A DNA stretch of 64,000 bases from Anoplopoma fimbria (Eukaryota; Chordata; Actinopteri; Perciformes; Anoplopomatidae). Below are positions 13,901-25,340 of this stretch, one piece after another. The stretch is from positions 7,593,513 to 7,657,512 of the forward strand of contig NC_072451.1 of the NCBI RefSeq assembly GCF_027596085.1, in the 5' to 3' direction. How positions within the stretch are numbered: position 1 is the stretch's first letter; each line of letters begins with the position of its first letter. The position numbers and the translations under genes are program-made. Below the pieces are notes generated by a model, which did no database searches, was not told where the DNA came from, and saw only the letters and a list, made by a program, of their open reading frames with translations.

Positions 13901-16900
13901 AATTTTTTAATCATGTCTGGGTCTTAAAGGCATCCATTACTCCGGAGATCCAACATGTTGCATTCACACTTACGAGTAAGGACTCCCCAGTTAAAACACA
14001 CAACAGCTGTGACTTCATTCAGCAATGAGCCATTAGCATACACTGAGGAGAAAAAAGCTGTCACACAATTCCAAGAGACTCACTATTTAGCTTGTATGCT
14101 ATGGATAAATAACATAACTAACAGCCTTCTTAAGAAGTGAGATTCTGCTTTGGACAGGAATCTTTACTGGAATTTTACATCATTGAGTTTATCACTGTAC
14201 TAATTTTCCATGTGTAATAAATAAATCCGCTTAAAAGAGAAACATCCCCTGTGCAGTCGGATTATCTGCGTTTGTCTTTTCCTAAGTCTTAAAGTAATCT
14301 TCTTCACATCTTCCATTAACCTCATAAAGCTTTTTATTCGAGGTCAAGGAAAGGGGATTATCCTTCCTTTTTTGCCACATTCTCACTTCGTCAGCATGCA
14401 TTGCCATTTTACATCTATCCACTAGATGCCCTCAGACTGTCCCACCTGTCCCAGTCACCTGACGCCTCTCATTCACCTGTTCACCTGTTTCCACTTACCC
14501 TCATTAGCCCTGCAGTATATAACCGGCCTATTTCTTGCTGCTTGTGTCTTAGCTTTCCAGCCATCTGAAACTGAACCTGAACCTGAACCTGAAACTGAAC
14601 CTGAACCTGAACCTGAACCTGAATTCGAATTCTTCCTGACTGTTTCCTTTGAATATTTCCCTTCATTCAATCCACCATGCCTGGTGTACATTTGTCTGCA
14701 TTTTGAGTGCCTACAATGTATATTTGGTATTTAAAGTCCGAGGAATAGTTGTTACAAAACAAATCACTGAAGTGGCCACACTGTTCCTGAATTTTCAGTT
14801 TAAATCTATCTTGTATAGCCATTGATCTTCTTTCTGTCTGATACCCACACACCACAGTTTCTACTGGAAATAAATGCAGCACTTCCTTTGAACAACCCTG
14901 TGTATTTATCCACAGAAAAAAAAAAAGCTCATGTAGCAAATGTAAAAGTAGTACGACAGATGTAAAATGTCAGTGGTTATTTCCAGTTTTACAAATTTTA
15001 CATGATATGCTCCACAATTTCTGCACCAATTACTAGATGAAGCTGTTTTTCTCAGAGAGCCAATCACAAACTATCGAATTAGTTTGGGTGGCCTAATTGC
15101 AACAGAAGTTGGCCACCACCTTTCTAATGGTGTCTTGTGCACCCAGCCTTGTATTCCATCACCCTCATTAAGAAGCAAAAAGGAAGTTCCAACTCTGAGG
15201 TTTTACTAATGAGCTCTTTTAAACTGAAAAGCGAGGGAGGAAGAGAATACAGCTGGATGGCGAGCAGAGCGGAGGCTGCATTTGCATTAAGCATTTTTTA
15301 ATTACCATATGAACAAACCATTCAATTTCTTTTTTTAATGGAGCTCAATGGTGCTTGATTTAATTAAAGGCAGCACATCAGAATGTTAATTTTAGGCTAA
15401 ATGTGGAATTCCTGTTGCAACGGAAATGTTTAGGTACTTGCTAAATATGACTCACACAGAATCCACAGTCTCTAAAATGTCATGTAGCATCACCTGCTGC
15501 TACAAGCTCAGTTTAGTAGATTATGTTCTACAGTAGAAAGCCCCCATTAAAGTCTCTAGCAAAACTTTCCTTTCATACTCATCTGTACATTGATTTTCAG
15601 AAGAGCAGGATGAAACAGAAAACAAGCACGTCCTTTCATCCTCTTCACAAAAATACATTTTCTTCTCTTCAAATACACGGACCTCTGAGGGTCTGTGTTA
15701 TATGTAGGCTGGCTTGTCCATATTGCTTTGAAATGATTGCAGCAGCAGTGACAAATGAGGTGTCAGAAGTTTTCTATATGCTCTTTTCAAAATAGTCCTC
15801 TTTTGTCAATGCCTCTACCTTTCTCTCTCCTGCTCGTATGTGCGAATGTGAATCCAGCAGCCATTACCCTCCAGACGTTTGGAGCAGCACATCAGTGTGT
15901 CAAAGTATATGATGAGAGAGTCAGGAAGGGGTCATGATGAGTTTAATGTTGAGGCCACTGAGGAAGGGCGTACTGCAATCCCTCAATACGCCCGGTGCAG
16001 TAAGAACACACCGCCCTGTTATCTTCAATGCATAATGTCTATTCAGAGGAATGGGCTTTGATATTGCAAAGAGAATGCATTTAGATCGTCTCATTTCTTT
16101 CAAAGTTGTGGGAAATAAAGGCTTTTTGATGTCGCTCGTTAGTCCCACTGGTAACTGGTATTCACGTCCCAATTGTTTCCATTATTTTGAATGTTAAAAA
16201 GGCAAATCCTTTATATATGATTTCATCTTTTTGGGAAACATACTTATTTAGCTTGTTTCTAATGTTTGTGCTAAATATGTATAAAACGGAATAGCTAGCA
16301 TGGTTACGTCCAAAGATAAAGAATATCACCTACCAACACCTCCAAAGCTCATTAACTAGTTTGTTTAATCCTTACAAAAAACAAAGTGATGGATTACAAT
16401 TCATGGTTTTAAGAGGAGTCATTATAACTGCTAGAACTAGAACTTGTTTTCATTCCCTTCCCCTCTTTAAGCTGAGAAACAGTTGCATGCTGCAACTTCA
16501 TATTCAAGACATGAGAGTGGTATATCTTCATTATATAACTCGCTGCATGAGAGCGAACAACCTCAAACAAGATATTTATAGTACATCTGCTTTGAAGACC
16601 ATAACATGCCGTACTTTTAATAATGTAGAATGGTTAGAAAAGATTAGCACAACATAATGTGGTATATTAGGGCCTCTGCTTTCTCTTTTGATCTTTAACC
16701 ATTATGCAGTTTGATATATGTAGCGTTGAAGAAAACTCAGATTTATCCAGTCCACCACTTTAAAATTCATTAAAATAAATCTAATCTTTACTGAAATAAA
16801 ATACTGGTTGGTGAGGAATTGTCTGAATCACCACTCATCACGGTTACTTCTGTTACCTCAACTGTAGAATTGCAGAAAAAGCTATACGTACTCAAGTTCT

Positions 16901-19900
16901 TCTCTCAGAAAAGAAAATAAGATGTAAGTGGTGTGAAAAGAAGAAATATCCCTTGGATCCATTTTTTGAAGATGGAAAGTCCTTCAAGATGAACCAGAAA
17001 CAAAAATGAAAGGGAAGATGTAGCTCCTTACTTTCAAAGAGATATAGAGGAACAGATGCAAGTAGCAGCAGTTCCTGTAAATTCTTTAAATGAGAAACAA
17101 CAATTGAACTTCTTATCCTCTTCTCCGTTTTAGAGAGAAAAAACGTGTTATCAAGCTTCCCTGCAGTACAAAAGAGTAAAAGGTTGCTTAACTCGTCCGT
17201 TAACTCACTGACAGTAGGCAGACTATTTCTTGCGAACAATGTGGAATTCATTTTATCTTCATTACATTACATTACAGTCATTTAGCAGACGCTTTTATCC
17301 AAAGCGACTTACAATCAGTAGTGTATTACATATCATTCACCCATTCACACACTGATGACAGGCTACCATGCAAGGTGCCACCATCAGACTCTAACTAACA
17401 TTCATGCAACATCCAGTCCACACCGATGGCAAGCCTTCGGGAGCAACTTGGGGTTAAGTGTCTTGCCCAAGGACACATCGACTGCCAAAGCCGGGTATCG
17501 AACCACCGACCCTCTGATTGGAGAACTACCTTGCTCTCCACTACACCACAGCCGCCCCAAGCAACACCTGTTTCAATAAATGTTGAATTTGAGATGGGTT
17601 AACATTTCTCGCACCAAAAGAATAAAGAGGACAATAGCATGCAAATCTAACAACATCACCAGGTGTCTGCAGCAGATTACCAGAGGATAAAGTTGCATGA
17701 CTCAAAGTGTAAATCCCCATTAGTCGCCTTGGGAGGCTGAAAAACATATTACATCCAACATAAACAATAAAAGCAATTGATTTTGAAATGGATCCAAGGT
17801 CCGTTTGGAAGACGGTGCCAGAGGACGGACCACCTGGTTATTTAAAACAGGGTTTGTCCCCCTGGTTGCATTATAATTTAAGAAAATCTGTGTGGAGGGA
17901 TGATTTTTGCAGCCAAGGTTTGAAAGCTTTGTTGTTTTGCAGAACACAAACAGTGATTGATGGATGACTGGTTTTTACTGTGTACCATTTTTCTGTCATT
18001 CCCCCTTGGGATTAAAAATCCATATGCTTTGTCGTTTAAGTGCACATTATTTATCAATTTAAAAATTCATGAATGCTAATTAGATATGTCAAGACTTCAG
18101 CTAGCTCCTAGTATTCATTCTGCAACCTGCTCTGTTTTCCCAGTGATATATATTAACTCTCCTGTCAGCTCGGTCCCAGTCACAGGGCGTAAACACCGAT
18201 GTTTTGTGACGGTCCTCTGCGTGTGATATCAACGCCGGAGGTAACTCCAAAGTAAACCCATCTGTGGCAACCACTCCAGAAGTCAGGTGTCTGATTAGTG
18301 AAGATGGTGGGGTGGACGGGTCAAACAAACATGGACTTTCAATCAGCACACTGCTTTCCCGTTCGAAACCAAAAGTCAACATTTACTTTACATTACAGTC
18401 ATTTAGCAGACGCTTTTTATCCAAAGCGACTTACAATCAGTAGTATATTACATATCATTCACCCATTCACACACTGATGACAGGCTACCATGCAAGGTGC
18501 CACCATCAGACTCTAACTAACATTCATGCAACATCCAGTCCACACCGATGGCAAGCCTTCGGGAGCAACTTGGGGTTAAGTGTCTTGCCCAAGGACACAT
18601 CGACTGCCAAAGCCGGGTATCGAACCACCGACCCTCTGATTGGAGAACTACCTTGCTCTCCACTACGCCACAGCCGCCCTATTACTTATTTTAAGTTATG
18701 TAAGTACTTTATGTAATGTACTTAAATTATGTGACGTACCTAATGTAAGCAACGTCACTGAAGTTATGTAACAAATGTAGTTATTTTGAACCAAAACAGG
18801 ATCTTTTACTAAACCTTACTGAGTAGTTTTGTTACCTGAACCTAAGTGACGTGCTTTTGGGGATCAATCTTTCTCTTTTTATGAGCTGATCTGGGAGTCA
18901 TAAGGATCCTGCACCACACGTTGTACAGGGATGTAAGCTTAATACGATAATCACTTTGTGGCATTACTTTTCTGAATGGTTAAAGATTTTGTGTGCAAAG
19001 ACCTGGCAAGCACTTCTTCTGTTTTCATAGTCACGTATGTTGTGGTAGACCTGAGACATTTGAGACGGCTTTGAAGGAATAGTTAACATTTTGGTAAATA
19101 ATTTATATCTGTCGGATAAATATGACTCTGTCCAAAAGTAACTGAATCCGCTAGCAGCATCTCTAAAACTCACAAACAACCATGTTATATCTCGTTTGTG
19201 CGAGTGGAAAATCATTACATTACATTACATTACAGTCATTTAGCAGACGCTTTTATCCAAAGCGACTTACAATCAGTAGTATATTACATATCATTCACCC
19301 ATTCACACACTGATGACAGGCTACCATGCAAGGTGCCACCATCAGACTCTAACTAACATTCATGCAACATCCAGTCCACACCGATGGCAAGCTTCGGGGG
19401 CAACTTGGGGTTAAGTGTCTTGCCCAAGACAAATCAGTTTTCAAAAGCTAATATTTTGGTGCAAGCTTTTAAAGTAGATGCTGAGACTGATCAACAATCC
19501 TATCAAGCCCTTGGTTTTTTCCTTGTGTGATACAATCGGTTCTATGAAATGAAGTAATAACAGTAGAAGGTCAGGTATCGGTAATTTTGCTTTAACAGAG
19601 ACTGAGGATGGATGTCAACACGGCAGGCTTAGTTCTACTTTATCTGATGTTTCCCTTTGAATTACTTCATTCAAATGTGGACATTTTGAGACACTACTCA
19701 GAATAACATTCAATATTTCTTGGAAAAATGAATATGACCGAGGCAAAAAAAGCAGTCAGCCTTGTTATTATCATAAAAACCTTCTCATACACATGCAAAA
19801 ATAAAAGGTTGCAGGTCTTCAATCATAGAAACTGATAAAGAAATTTTGAGATGAAAGGTTGGTTGACAAAAGGCAGAGAAGATGGTTGGATGAAACAGAG

Positions 19901-22900
19901 AGAAAATCAAACAAAGCTACAAGAGTCCAGACAATTGCTTTTCCAACAAGAGAAGATTCGGGTTCAATCGTTTGTCTCAAGAGTCATTGCTCCACCAAAG
20001 ACAAGCTCACAAGGTCTCGGACGCCATGTTTAGATGAATAAACTAAATCACGTACCTGTGTTTTCAATTAAAAATGCTTTTAGCCTCACTGCCTCCCTGC
20101 CTGCGTTCTCGGGCCGGCTCTCAAACTGACATCTTCCTCTTTTATGCTCAAATTAGTCGTGAACATCTCATCACTCTGCATTCAAAAGAAAATGTCTTTA
20201 TCTGACAGATCGTCTCCTCCTCTCCTCTAGCTTTAAAATGAACGAGGTACAAAAATCTCCAAACAAAATTAATTCAATTTGCAGCATATTTTAGTCAGTT
20301 TTCTAAAGGAACTGCTCTTCCCATTTTCATCCGAGGACAGTGTGCGTCTAGGTTTTGTATTTCTTGACATGTTGCTTATTAACTAAACAGGAGCCGTGGC
20401 AATCCCCCACTTCTGTATAATGCTCAGTGACAGTATGGCCTTGTCAAGCTACTTGGTTCTGGCTGGCAACTGAGCAAATTTTTAGTCCTCCCCCGTTATT
20501 AGTGCACGTTAATAAAGAGTAATTACAGTGTAGTCCTGAAACCTGGGTTTTTAATGTCTGAGCTTGACGCACACTCTTACCACACGCTGTGGGTTTAAGC
20601 ATATTATAATTGGTTATTTTCTTCGGATAAGCAGCATGGAGTCAACGGGTTGCAATCTTTGCTTGGCTTCTCCTTAATGAGGCATTTGACCTAACTTAAA
20701 CCTGCTTCTTCAACTGAGAACTTTGTATTATGCAATGTTGATTGGTTGATTAAATTCCTGTAAGGAGGTGGTTTTATAATGAAGACAAAAACAGGCATAA
20801 ATGTTCGTTATACAGTACATAAGTATAAAACAGCTGTGTGAACATGTGACCCCTGTGCATATCGTCTTGGGACGCTTTATTTCCGCTTTTTCTTTACAGA
20901 CTTAACTCTTAATAACTAAATAACTGGAGCTAATTATATCACATGCAGTAAGCTTTTGTCCAACATGCATGCTTTCAGGGAATGACACATAGAGCTGTCA
21001 TGTCTTTAGTTGTGCTTTGGTCAACGCTGCCCAGGGGGTAAAACTCATCCCCCAGGGGGTAAAACTCATCCTTCTTTCTAATGGCCAACAGGGGGCTACT
21101 CCTTTGGTTGCAGAAAGATTTTTAATTGTATGGGAGTCTACGAGGAAATGACCTTACTTCACACTTGAATTATTACCTCAGTCAACACTGTAAACATGAG
21201 TTTATGGTCTCAATCGCTCAATACAAGTCTTCTTCAATACAGCATGATGGTAATTTTGTAAATCATTGTCCCATTTAGAGTAAAATTGACCATAAAGCAG
21301 GATATGCTTTAGGGCGGGCTACCTTGTGATTGTTGATATTGCGGCCTGCCTCTACAACACTCCTTTGCAGTCCAAACATGGTCACTTCCGCTCACTGGTT
21401 GCAAAAAAACAAGATGGTGACGGCAAAAGGAGTGAGCTTGGGCCTTCAAAGGTAAAGTCCACAAACCAATAGTTGAAGTCTCAACGAATACCTCCACTTC
21501 TTATATACAATCTATGGCAGCGAAACATTTTGCTGTTTTCTGCGTCCTCTCCTGTGCTTTTCTTCCCCTGCTGGAGTTTGGTTGTTGCTTGGACATCGGC
21601 CTGTCATCACCTGCCAACTGTGTCAGTGAAACTCTTTTGAAATACCAATAAAATGCAACATTTCAGATAGAAGATTTCTGAACCTTAACTGAAAATTTAA
21701 AAGGACAGGCTGTGACCTCCTTGAGTGGATTTAAAAGATGAGTTTTCTATGACACACAGAGCTGAGTCATGAAATCAGTACGCAGTCTGTTGCTCATGGG
21801 GAAGTCTGTTTGTACCTAAATGGTCCTTAATGTCTGCTGTAAGTTAATGTATTTAATTATATTATCATAATTATAATATTATCAGGGTTTGATGAATTTA
21901 AGAGCATAAATGTATTTGTTTCAGTCCCTTTTGTATAAAGCACAGCAATATAACTCTTTCTTTGTGTGTGAACGCACATTTTTGAGCCAGGAAAAATGTA
22001 ATTATGATTGTGATGTGATCAAATATAATGAGTCATGCTTTTACCTGCTGTAGAAAGGCAACAAATTTGCACATGAAGTTACCAAAGATCCATCCAGGGA
22101 GAGGATAGAGGGTGGCAGTGAAGGGGACGCAGCACACCAAGAAAATGATGTCAGTGGCAGCCAGGTTTGCTGCACAAAGAGAAAACAACATACAGGATGT
22201 CTGGTGTTCAGTGTTTAACAGATGGTGTATCTGCAGTTGGGTCAGGGAAGTATCACATGGATAATTGTATCAGTGGGTATACTTTTAATTACCTTACAAA
22301 GGGGGACACAACGCATTGTTATACTACGTTTACAGTATCTGCAGGCTTAACGACAACACATAAGAGATAAAACTGTTTATGGATTAGTCAGTAATCTGTC
22401 AACAAGATATCAATAAATAAGTAATTTTTCAAGCAAATATGCTAGACATTCTCTTGTTCGTCTCAAACATAAATATTTTCAGTTTCTTTTCTGAATTCCA
22501 TGCAACAAGTCCTCAGAGTCAAACAACAAAATGCACAGTTTGTCCTGGTTTTCTGATCTGATGCCCCTATCGGCAGGATCTGATGTGATAATGGTTACCT
22601 CATAAAACATGGCTAAACATGGCCATGTTTTAACTGCGACCGCAGTGGAACGCCATAGTTTGATGCGCTGGGCTACCAAGTGCCTCGATAAGTGACTCCA
22701 AGGGGTCTGAAAAAGCGTCACGAGATGGAATGAGAACGTGTTGGCAGTTTTGGTTGCATAACACGTAGCTTGAGTCTCACAATGTCACGAGATCACTTGA
22801 GAATTGCGGGATCGCATATCACACAAAAATCGATATTATTTAGCCTTAAAGTAATGTGTTTGATTCCAGTAAGCCAGAGCACTAATCAATCACCGTCCTG

Positions 22901-25340
22901 TGAGGAGATACTGGCAGCTTCAGGTGTGACTGTTTATTAGAAACAAACAGTTTGTAAAGAGGTTGGTTTAAATGCTGCAATAGCTTCAGTTATATTAGAA
23001 CTTGAGAGTTCTTCCTTGGAAGAAGAGCAAAGAACGACACTGAAACCTTTTCCCGATGGAAACAATGTTTTGCTCTTTTACCGACTCTCTTGACAAACTG
23101 CTCATCCAACAACCTGCTAAGGCTTTTTTGAGAGTGCCTGCCCTTTTCCAAACTGTTTCCAATGATGGCTTCTCAGATGGTTCTTTGTGACAAACCATCT
23201 GGCTGGTCAGGTTTTTGTTTTGGGGCACTATTGACAAAAGAATCTTCACTGTCGCTGCAGCTCTAAATCAAATCCAAAAGTGAGAAATTAAGGATTGTAA
23301 ATGTGACTCAGTTTAGATTGTGCTGATTGTCACATGGACTCTGACATGGAACCCTTTAAGCTGATGTAAAACAATGTGATGATCAATAATTCTGTATTAC
23401 ATCACAACATGGATACCTTTACTGAACGAAATCCTAAATACATTTTTATCTACCAGGAGTTGACGTAACGACAAGCAACATTTGCCAATGAAATCCTGTG
23501 CAATTCCAATGCAGTAAAATACCTACCTGAAGGTTGTAATGTTTAGTTTTGATAATGGAACTGTTGTTTCTGTCTCCGCCAGGGTTGTCTCTGCTTATGT
23601 TTGCTGACTATAAAAAAGCTTGATGGTATGTAGGGTTAATCTGTTGCATTTGATGTCAAGTACTAAGAGCATACTTCAGATTCAGCATATATTTACTTGA
23701 ATATTTACTTAATGAAGTGCTGTAGAGAAACTGTTGATTGACTGACAACAGGTCCTACAGTACACCTACACACACAGACATGCAAAAACATTCAAACTGC
23801 TTATTTAAATCCAAATTGCCTGCCCAGTTTCTCCATAAGACTATACACAGAAACACAAATTCAAGTTTAGATAGAGCACCAAGCAGAAGTTGCAGTCTGA
23901 TCTTGCTTTCCCCTTTGTCTAGATTAAGCCTGTCATTCTGACAAATTCACCACACACAGTTTCCTATTTGTTTTACTCGCCGATCTAATCCCGTTATAGT
24001 AGCTGGACCATTATGTTGAAAGGGTGGGCAGATGGTGCAGGTGCTAATCTAATGCTGCTGAATATTAAACTGATTCAATGCTCTGGCCACGGGACATTAT
24101 CCAAGATTAAATTCATGACACATACACGGTGCAATATGCAAACAGAGAGAGAAATGGTATCTAAGGCAAATCAAACAGAGAAGCTATCTATGTGACATGC
24201 CTTTTTATTATTTTATGTCTTTTATTATTTTAGGTCTTATCTCCAGCTGACGTTACCTCAATTAATCAATCTCCTTTGCAATTCTTCCAAAGTGACAGGT
24301 GACATCAAAGCTCAATCAGACGTGCTGTAACTGACTTCAACAACAAAAAATCAATCACCCAGGATTCAAGTCAGTGCACTGAAAACCACAGGAGACATGG
24401 GTTCAATGCATGATTGATGCACACCTTTGATTGCTCTTGTCGTACTTGATACACCTGAGATTAATGAAATCCCCTGCACAAAATCTATCCAGCCACCTGG
24501 TTTTATGTGCAATTTCAATTTGTATATAAAAAAAATCTGTATGGAAACACTGGAAATTTGATAAAGATAATCAAAATATCGCAAAAAGTTGTTGTATGCT
24601 TGTCTAAGGTAAATTCATGTGTCAATAAATGCAAATCTGAATGGAAGTGCATTATCCGCAGAGTTGCCAAACAAACTGTCAAAAAGCGCAACTGGGCTCA
24701 TCAGTTATAGAAATGATTTACTTGAACAAGTCAATTTTTCCAAATCGAATGCAGCAAGGTCTGAAACACTCTCGGCAAATAATTATTCCATACGTTTAGA
24801 TTTTCACATTCAGGAAGCATCTGTAAACCTGTCTCTCACCACCATGGTGAAAGGGAAACCTTTTTATAAAACATGTAATTGACATGGACATTTTTTTACA
24901 CACAGTGTAGTAATTGGTTAGTGAAATTACGTTCAGCTCTCTCGTGTGCCTCTGAAGTTCTTTTGAACACACATGAAAGAGACATGCATGAAATATCGAT
25001 AGGATCTATTTGAAGTCTATGCACTGAGAGTTCATGATAAAGTCAGCATGCTGTTTTTTGAATGCAGTTTTTTTTGCTCTTCCTCACCAATGTAGAAGTT
25101 GGTTGCCGTCCTCATCTGCCTGTGTTTGGAAATGACATATATAACCAGAGAGTTGCCCACCAGTCCGACCAGCATTATGAGGGAGAAGAAGAGAGGGACC
25201 AGCCAGGCATCTGTGAGGAAGGGGTGCTGATCTTCTTCCTCCTCCTCCTCATCTCCATGTCTTTGCAGAGAGAAGTTTGCCTTGGAGCCGTTGATCCAGA
25301 CCTGCTCGGTGGTGTTCCAGAGCTCCTCGGAGGAGTACAT
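10971..25340 (-). CDS. kiss1r: Kisspeptin receptor (Kiss1r / GPR54, teleost kissr2-type), complete, 5 coding exons
   Basis: Class A GPCR for kisspeptins; family members couple to Gq/11 at the cell surface and drive the reproductive axis. Coding exons in transcript order: 25340-25088, 22169-22045, 13408-13273, 12769-12531 and 11351-10971 (stop), 1134 nt for 377 residues. All borders are GT..AG and phases join exactly. The start at 25340 gives MYSSEELWN, the teleost N-terminus I know; the frame stays open 74 codons further upstream but without receptor-like sequence. Visible features: N-glycosylation sequons at N9, N17 and N22; a six-Glu run at 31-36; TM1 about 45-70 with GN at 62-63; D91 in TM2; C118 and C198 for the conserved disulfide; D-R-C at 142-144 in place of DRY; C-W-G-P at 280-283 in TM6; NPIVY at 321-325 in TM7; an Asn-rich C-terminus. 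Introns are 2918, 8636, 503 and 1179 nt. Family assignment is firm; the choice among teleost paralogue names is less so. Confidence 0.96.
11725..11783. repeat. CCTAAACCTAAC-type dispersed motif, copy 3 (kiss1r intron 4)
   Basis: AACCATGCATTTTTCTAAAA, CCTAACTAAGTGGGTTTGG and TTGCCTAAACCTAACTTCC form the best-preserved copy in the window. Confidence 0.55.
11985..12180 (+). repeat. Dispersed repeat, family X, copy 2 (kiss1r intron 4)
   Basis: GGTCTCTACCAACTTTTGAG, then TACTAAATGTTCATTAGCGG and GTCTGCGTGTCATTTTGTGC, align with the reverse complement of 4690-4960 with many substitutions. It is an old copy. Confidence 0.5.
12883..13222 (-). mobile_element. LINE-like 3' fragment with internal 28-bp minisatellite, filling kiss1r intron 3
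   Basis: The 3' end on the minus strand (12883-12952) is the same (TGTAA)n plus GTCGCTTTGGATAAAAGCG tail as in the SINEs of intron 2, but the body is different. From 13072 to 13222 it contains tandem units around TAAGTGC cores at 13084, 13112, 13140, 13168 and 13196 (the last reads TACGTGC), an exact 28-base spacing. It occupies about 340 of the intron's 503 bases. I infer that it is the 3' end of the partner LINE whose tail the SINE uses. Confidence 0.75.
13072..13222. repeat. 28-bp minisatellite, about 5 units
   Basis: Units contain AATACAATAAGTGCAACAAAC-like sequence with the TAAGTGC core recurring every 28 bases. The last unit ends about 50 bases from the exon 3 donor of kiss1r at 13272. 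Confidence 0.85.
14573..14625. repeat. (CCTGAA)n hexanucleotide repeat
   Basis: About nine CCTGAA/CTGAAC units with one ACTGAA variant. The preceding 100 bases are rich in CACCTG and contain CAGTATATAA, so the repeat may lie at the edge of an old retroelement promoter (possibly LTR-like), but no partner LTR is visible. Confidence 0.85.
16226..16365. mobile_element. Degenerate fragment of the TTAA-flanked 587-bp family
   Basis: Contains TTTTTGGGAAACATACTTAT and a TAGCTAGCATGG / CCTACCAACACCTCCAAAGC segment that align with the interior of the element at 9656-10242 and with the family as I know it. Neither terminus is intact. Confidence 0.6.
17261..17557 (-). mobile_element. tRNA-derived SINE, full length, copy 1 (kiss1r intron 2)
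   Basis: Read on the minus strand, the element starts with a tRNA-like head that has an A-box-like TGGTGTAGTGG and a perfect B box GGTTCGATACC (plus-strand 17494-17504). It continues with a CTTGGGCAAGACACTTAACC core and ends in the LINE-type tail GTCGCTTTGGATAAAAGCG and a short (TGTAA)n repeat. It is nearly identical to the copies at 18390 and 19214. No clear target-site duplication was found. Confidence 0.88.
18390..18679 (-). mobile_element. tRNA-derived SINE, full length, copy 2 (kiss1r intron 2)
   Basis: Same element and orientation as the copy at 17261, differing by only about three positions over roughly 290 bases (one substitution in the body, one extra T in the tail, one base in the head). 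The B box is at plus-strand 18616-18626. Flanks differ from copy 1, so this is a separate insertion rather than a local duplication. The short flanking ATTTACTT/ATTACTT similarity is too weak to call a target-site duplication. Confidence 0.88.
18784..18850. repeat. CCTAAACCTAAC-type dispersed motif, copy 4 (kiss1r intron 2)
   Basis: GAACCAAAACAGGATCTTTT, ACTAAACCTTACTGAGTAG and TTTTGTTACCTGAACCTAAG follow the same order as the other copies. Confidence 0.5.
19073..19200. mobile_element. Degenerate fragment of the TTAA-flanked 587-bp family
   Basis: Begins with GAAGGAATAGTTAACATTTT, a recognisable left terminus, and includes CTCTGTCCAAAAGTAAC and AGCATCTCTAAAACTCAC from the family body. The 5'-truncated SINE lies directly after it. 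Confidence 0.6.
19214..19433 (-). mobile_element. tRNA-derived SINE, 5'-truncated, copy 3 (kiss1r intron 2)
   Basis: Shares the tail and core of copies 1 and 2, with four tail repeats, but breaks off within the CTTGGGCAAG core and lacks the tRNA head. The 5' truncation is typical of target-primed reverse transcription. It sits at the end of a degenerate piece of the 587-bp TIR family (about 19073-19200). Confidence 0.85.
21020..21525. repeat. Dispersed repeat, family Y, copy 1 (kiss1r intron 2)
   Basis: Shares AAGTCTTCTTCAATACAGCA, CCCATTTAGAGT, CTACCTTGTGATTG, AGATGGTGACGGC and CAAACCAATAGTTG-type blocks, in the same order, with 35968-36336. I know it as a common fish interspersed element. 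It begins with an exact 21-bp tandem duplication at 21030-21071. Confidence 0.65.
21030..21071. repeat. Exact 21-bp tandem duplication
   Basis: Two perfect adjacent units, 21030-21050 and 21051-21071, each CCCAGGGGGTAAAACTCATC plus C. Confidence 0.95.
22170..25087 (-). other. kiss1r intron 1
   Basis: 2918 bases between exon 1 and exon 2. I recognise no mobile element, RNA gene or second gene inside it, in contrast to introns 2 and 3. Confidence 0.7.

Noticed and set aside
14426..14734. 102-codon frame with Pro-Glu repeats
   Set aside because: It is produced by the CCTGAA hexanucleotide repeat. There is no start context, splice support or family similarity.
17470..17557. A functional tRNA gene on the minus strand
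   Set aside because: The A and B boxes are present, but the cloverleaf is degraded and the sequence continues into a SINE core and LINE tail.
17355..18716. Two nearly identical plus-strand open frames ([11 protein letters not shown]...) that look like a duplicated small protein
   Set aside because: They are antisense translations of the two SINE copies. The element's own promoter points to the minus strand.
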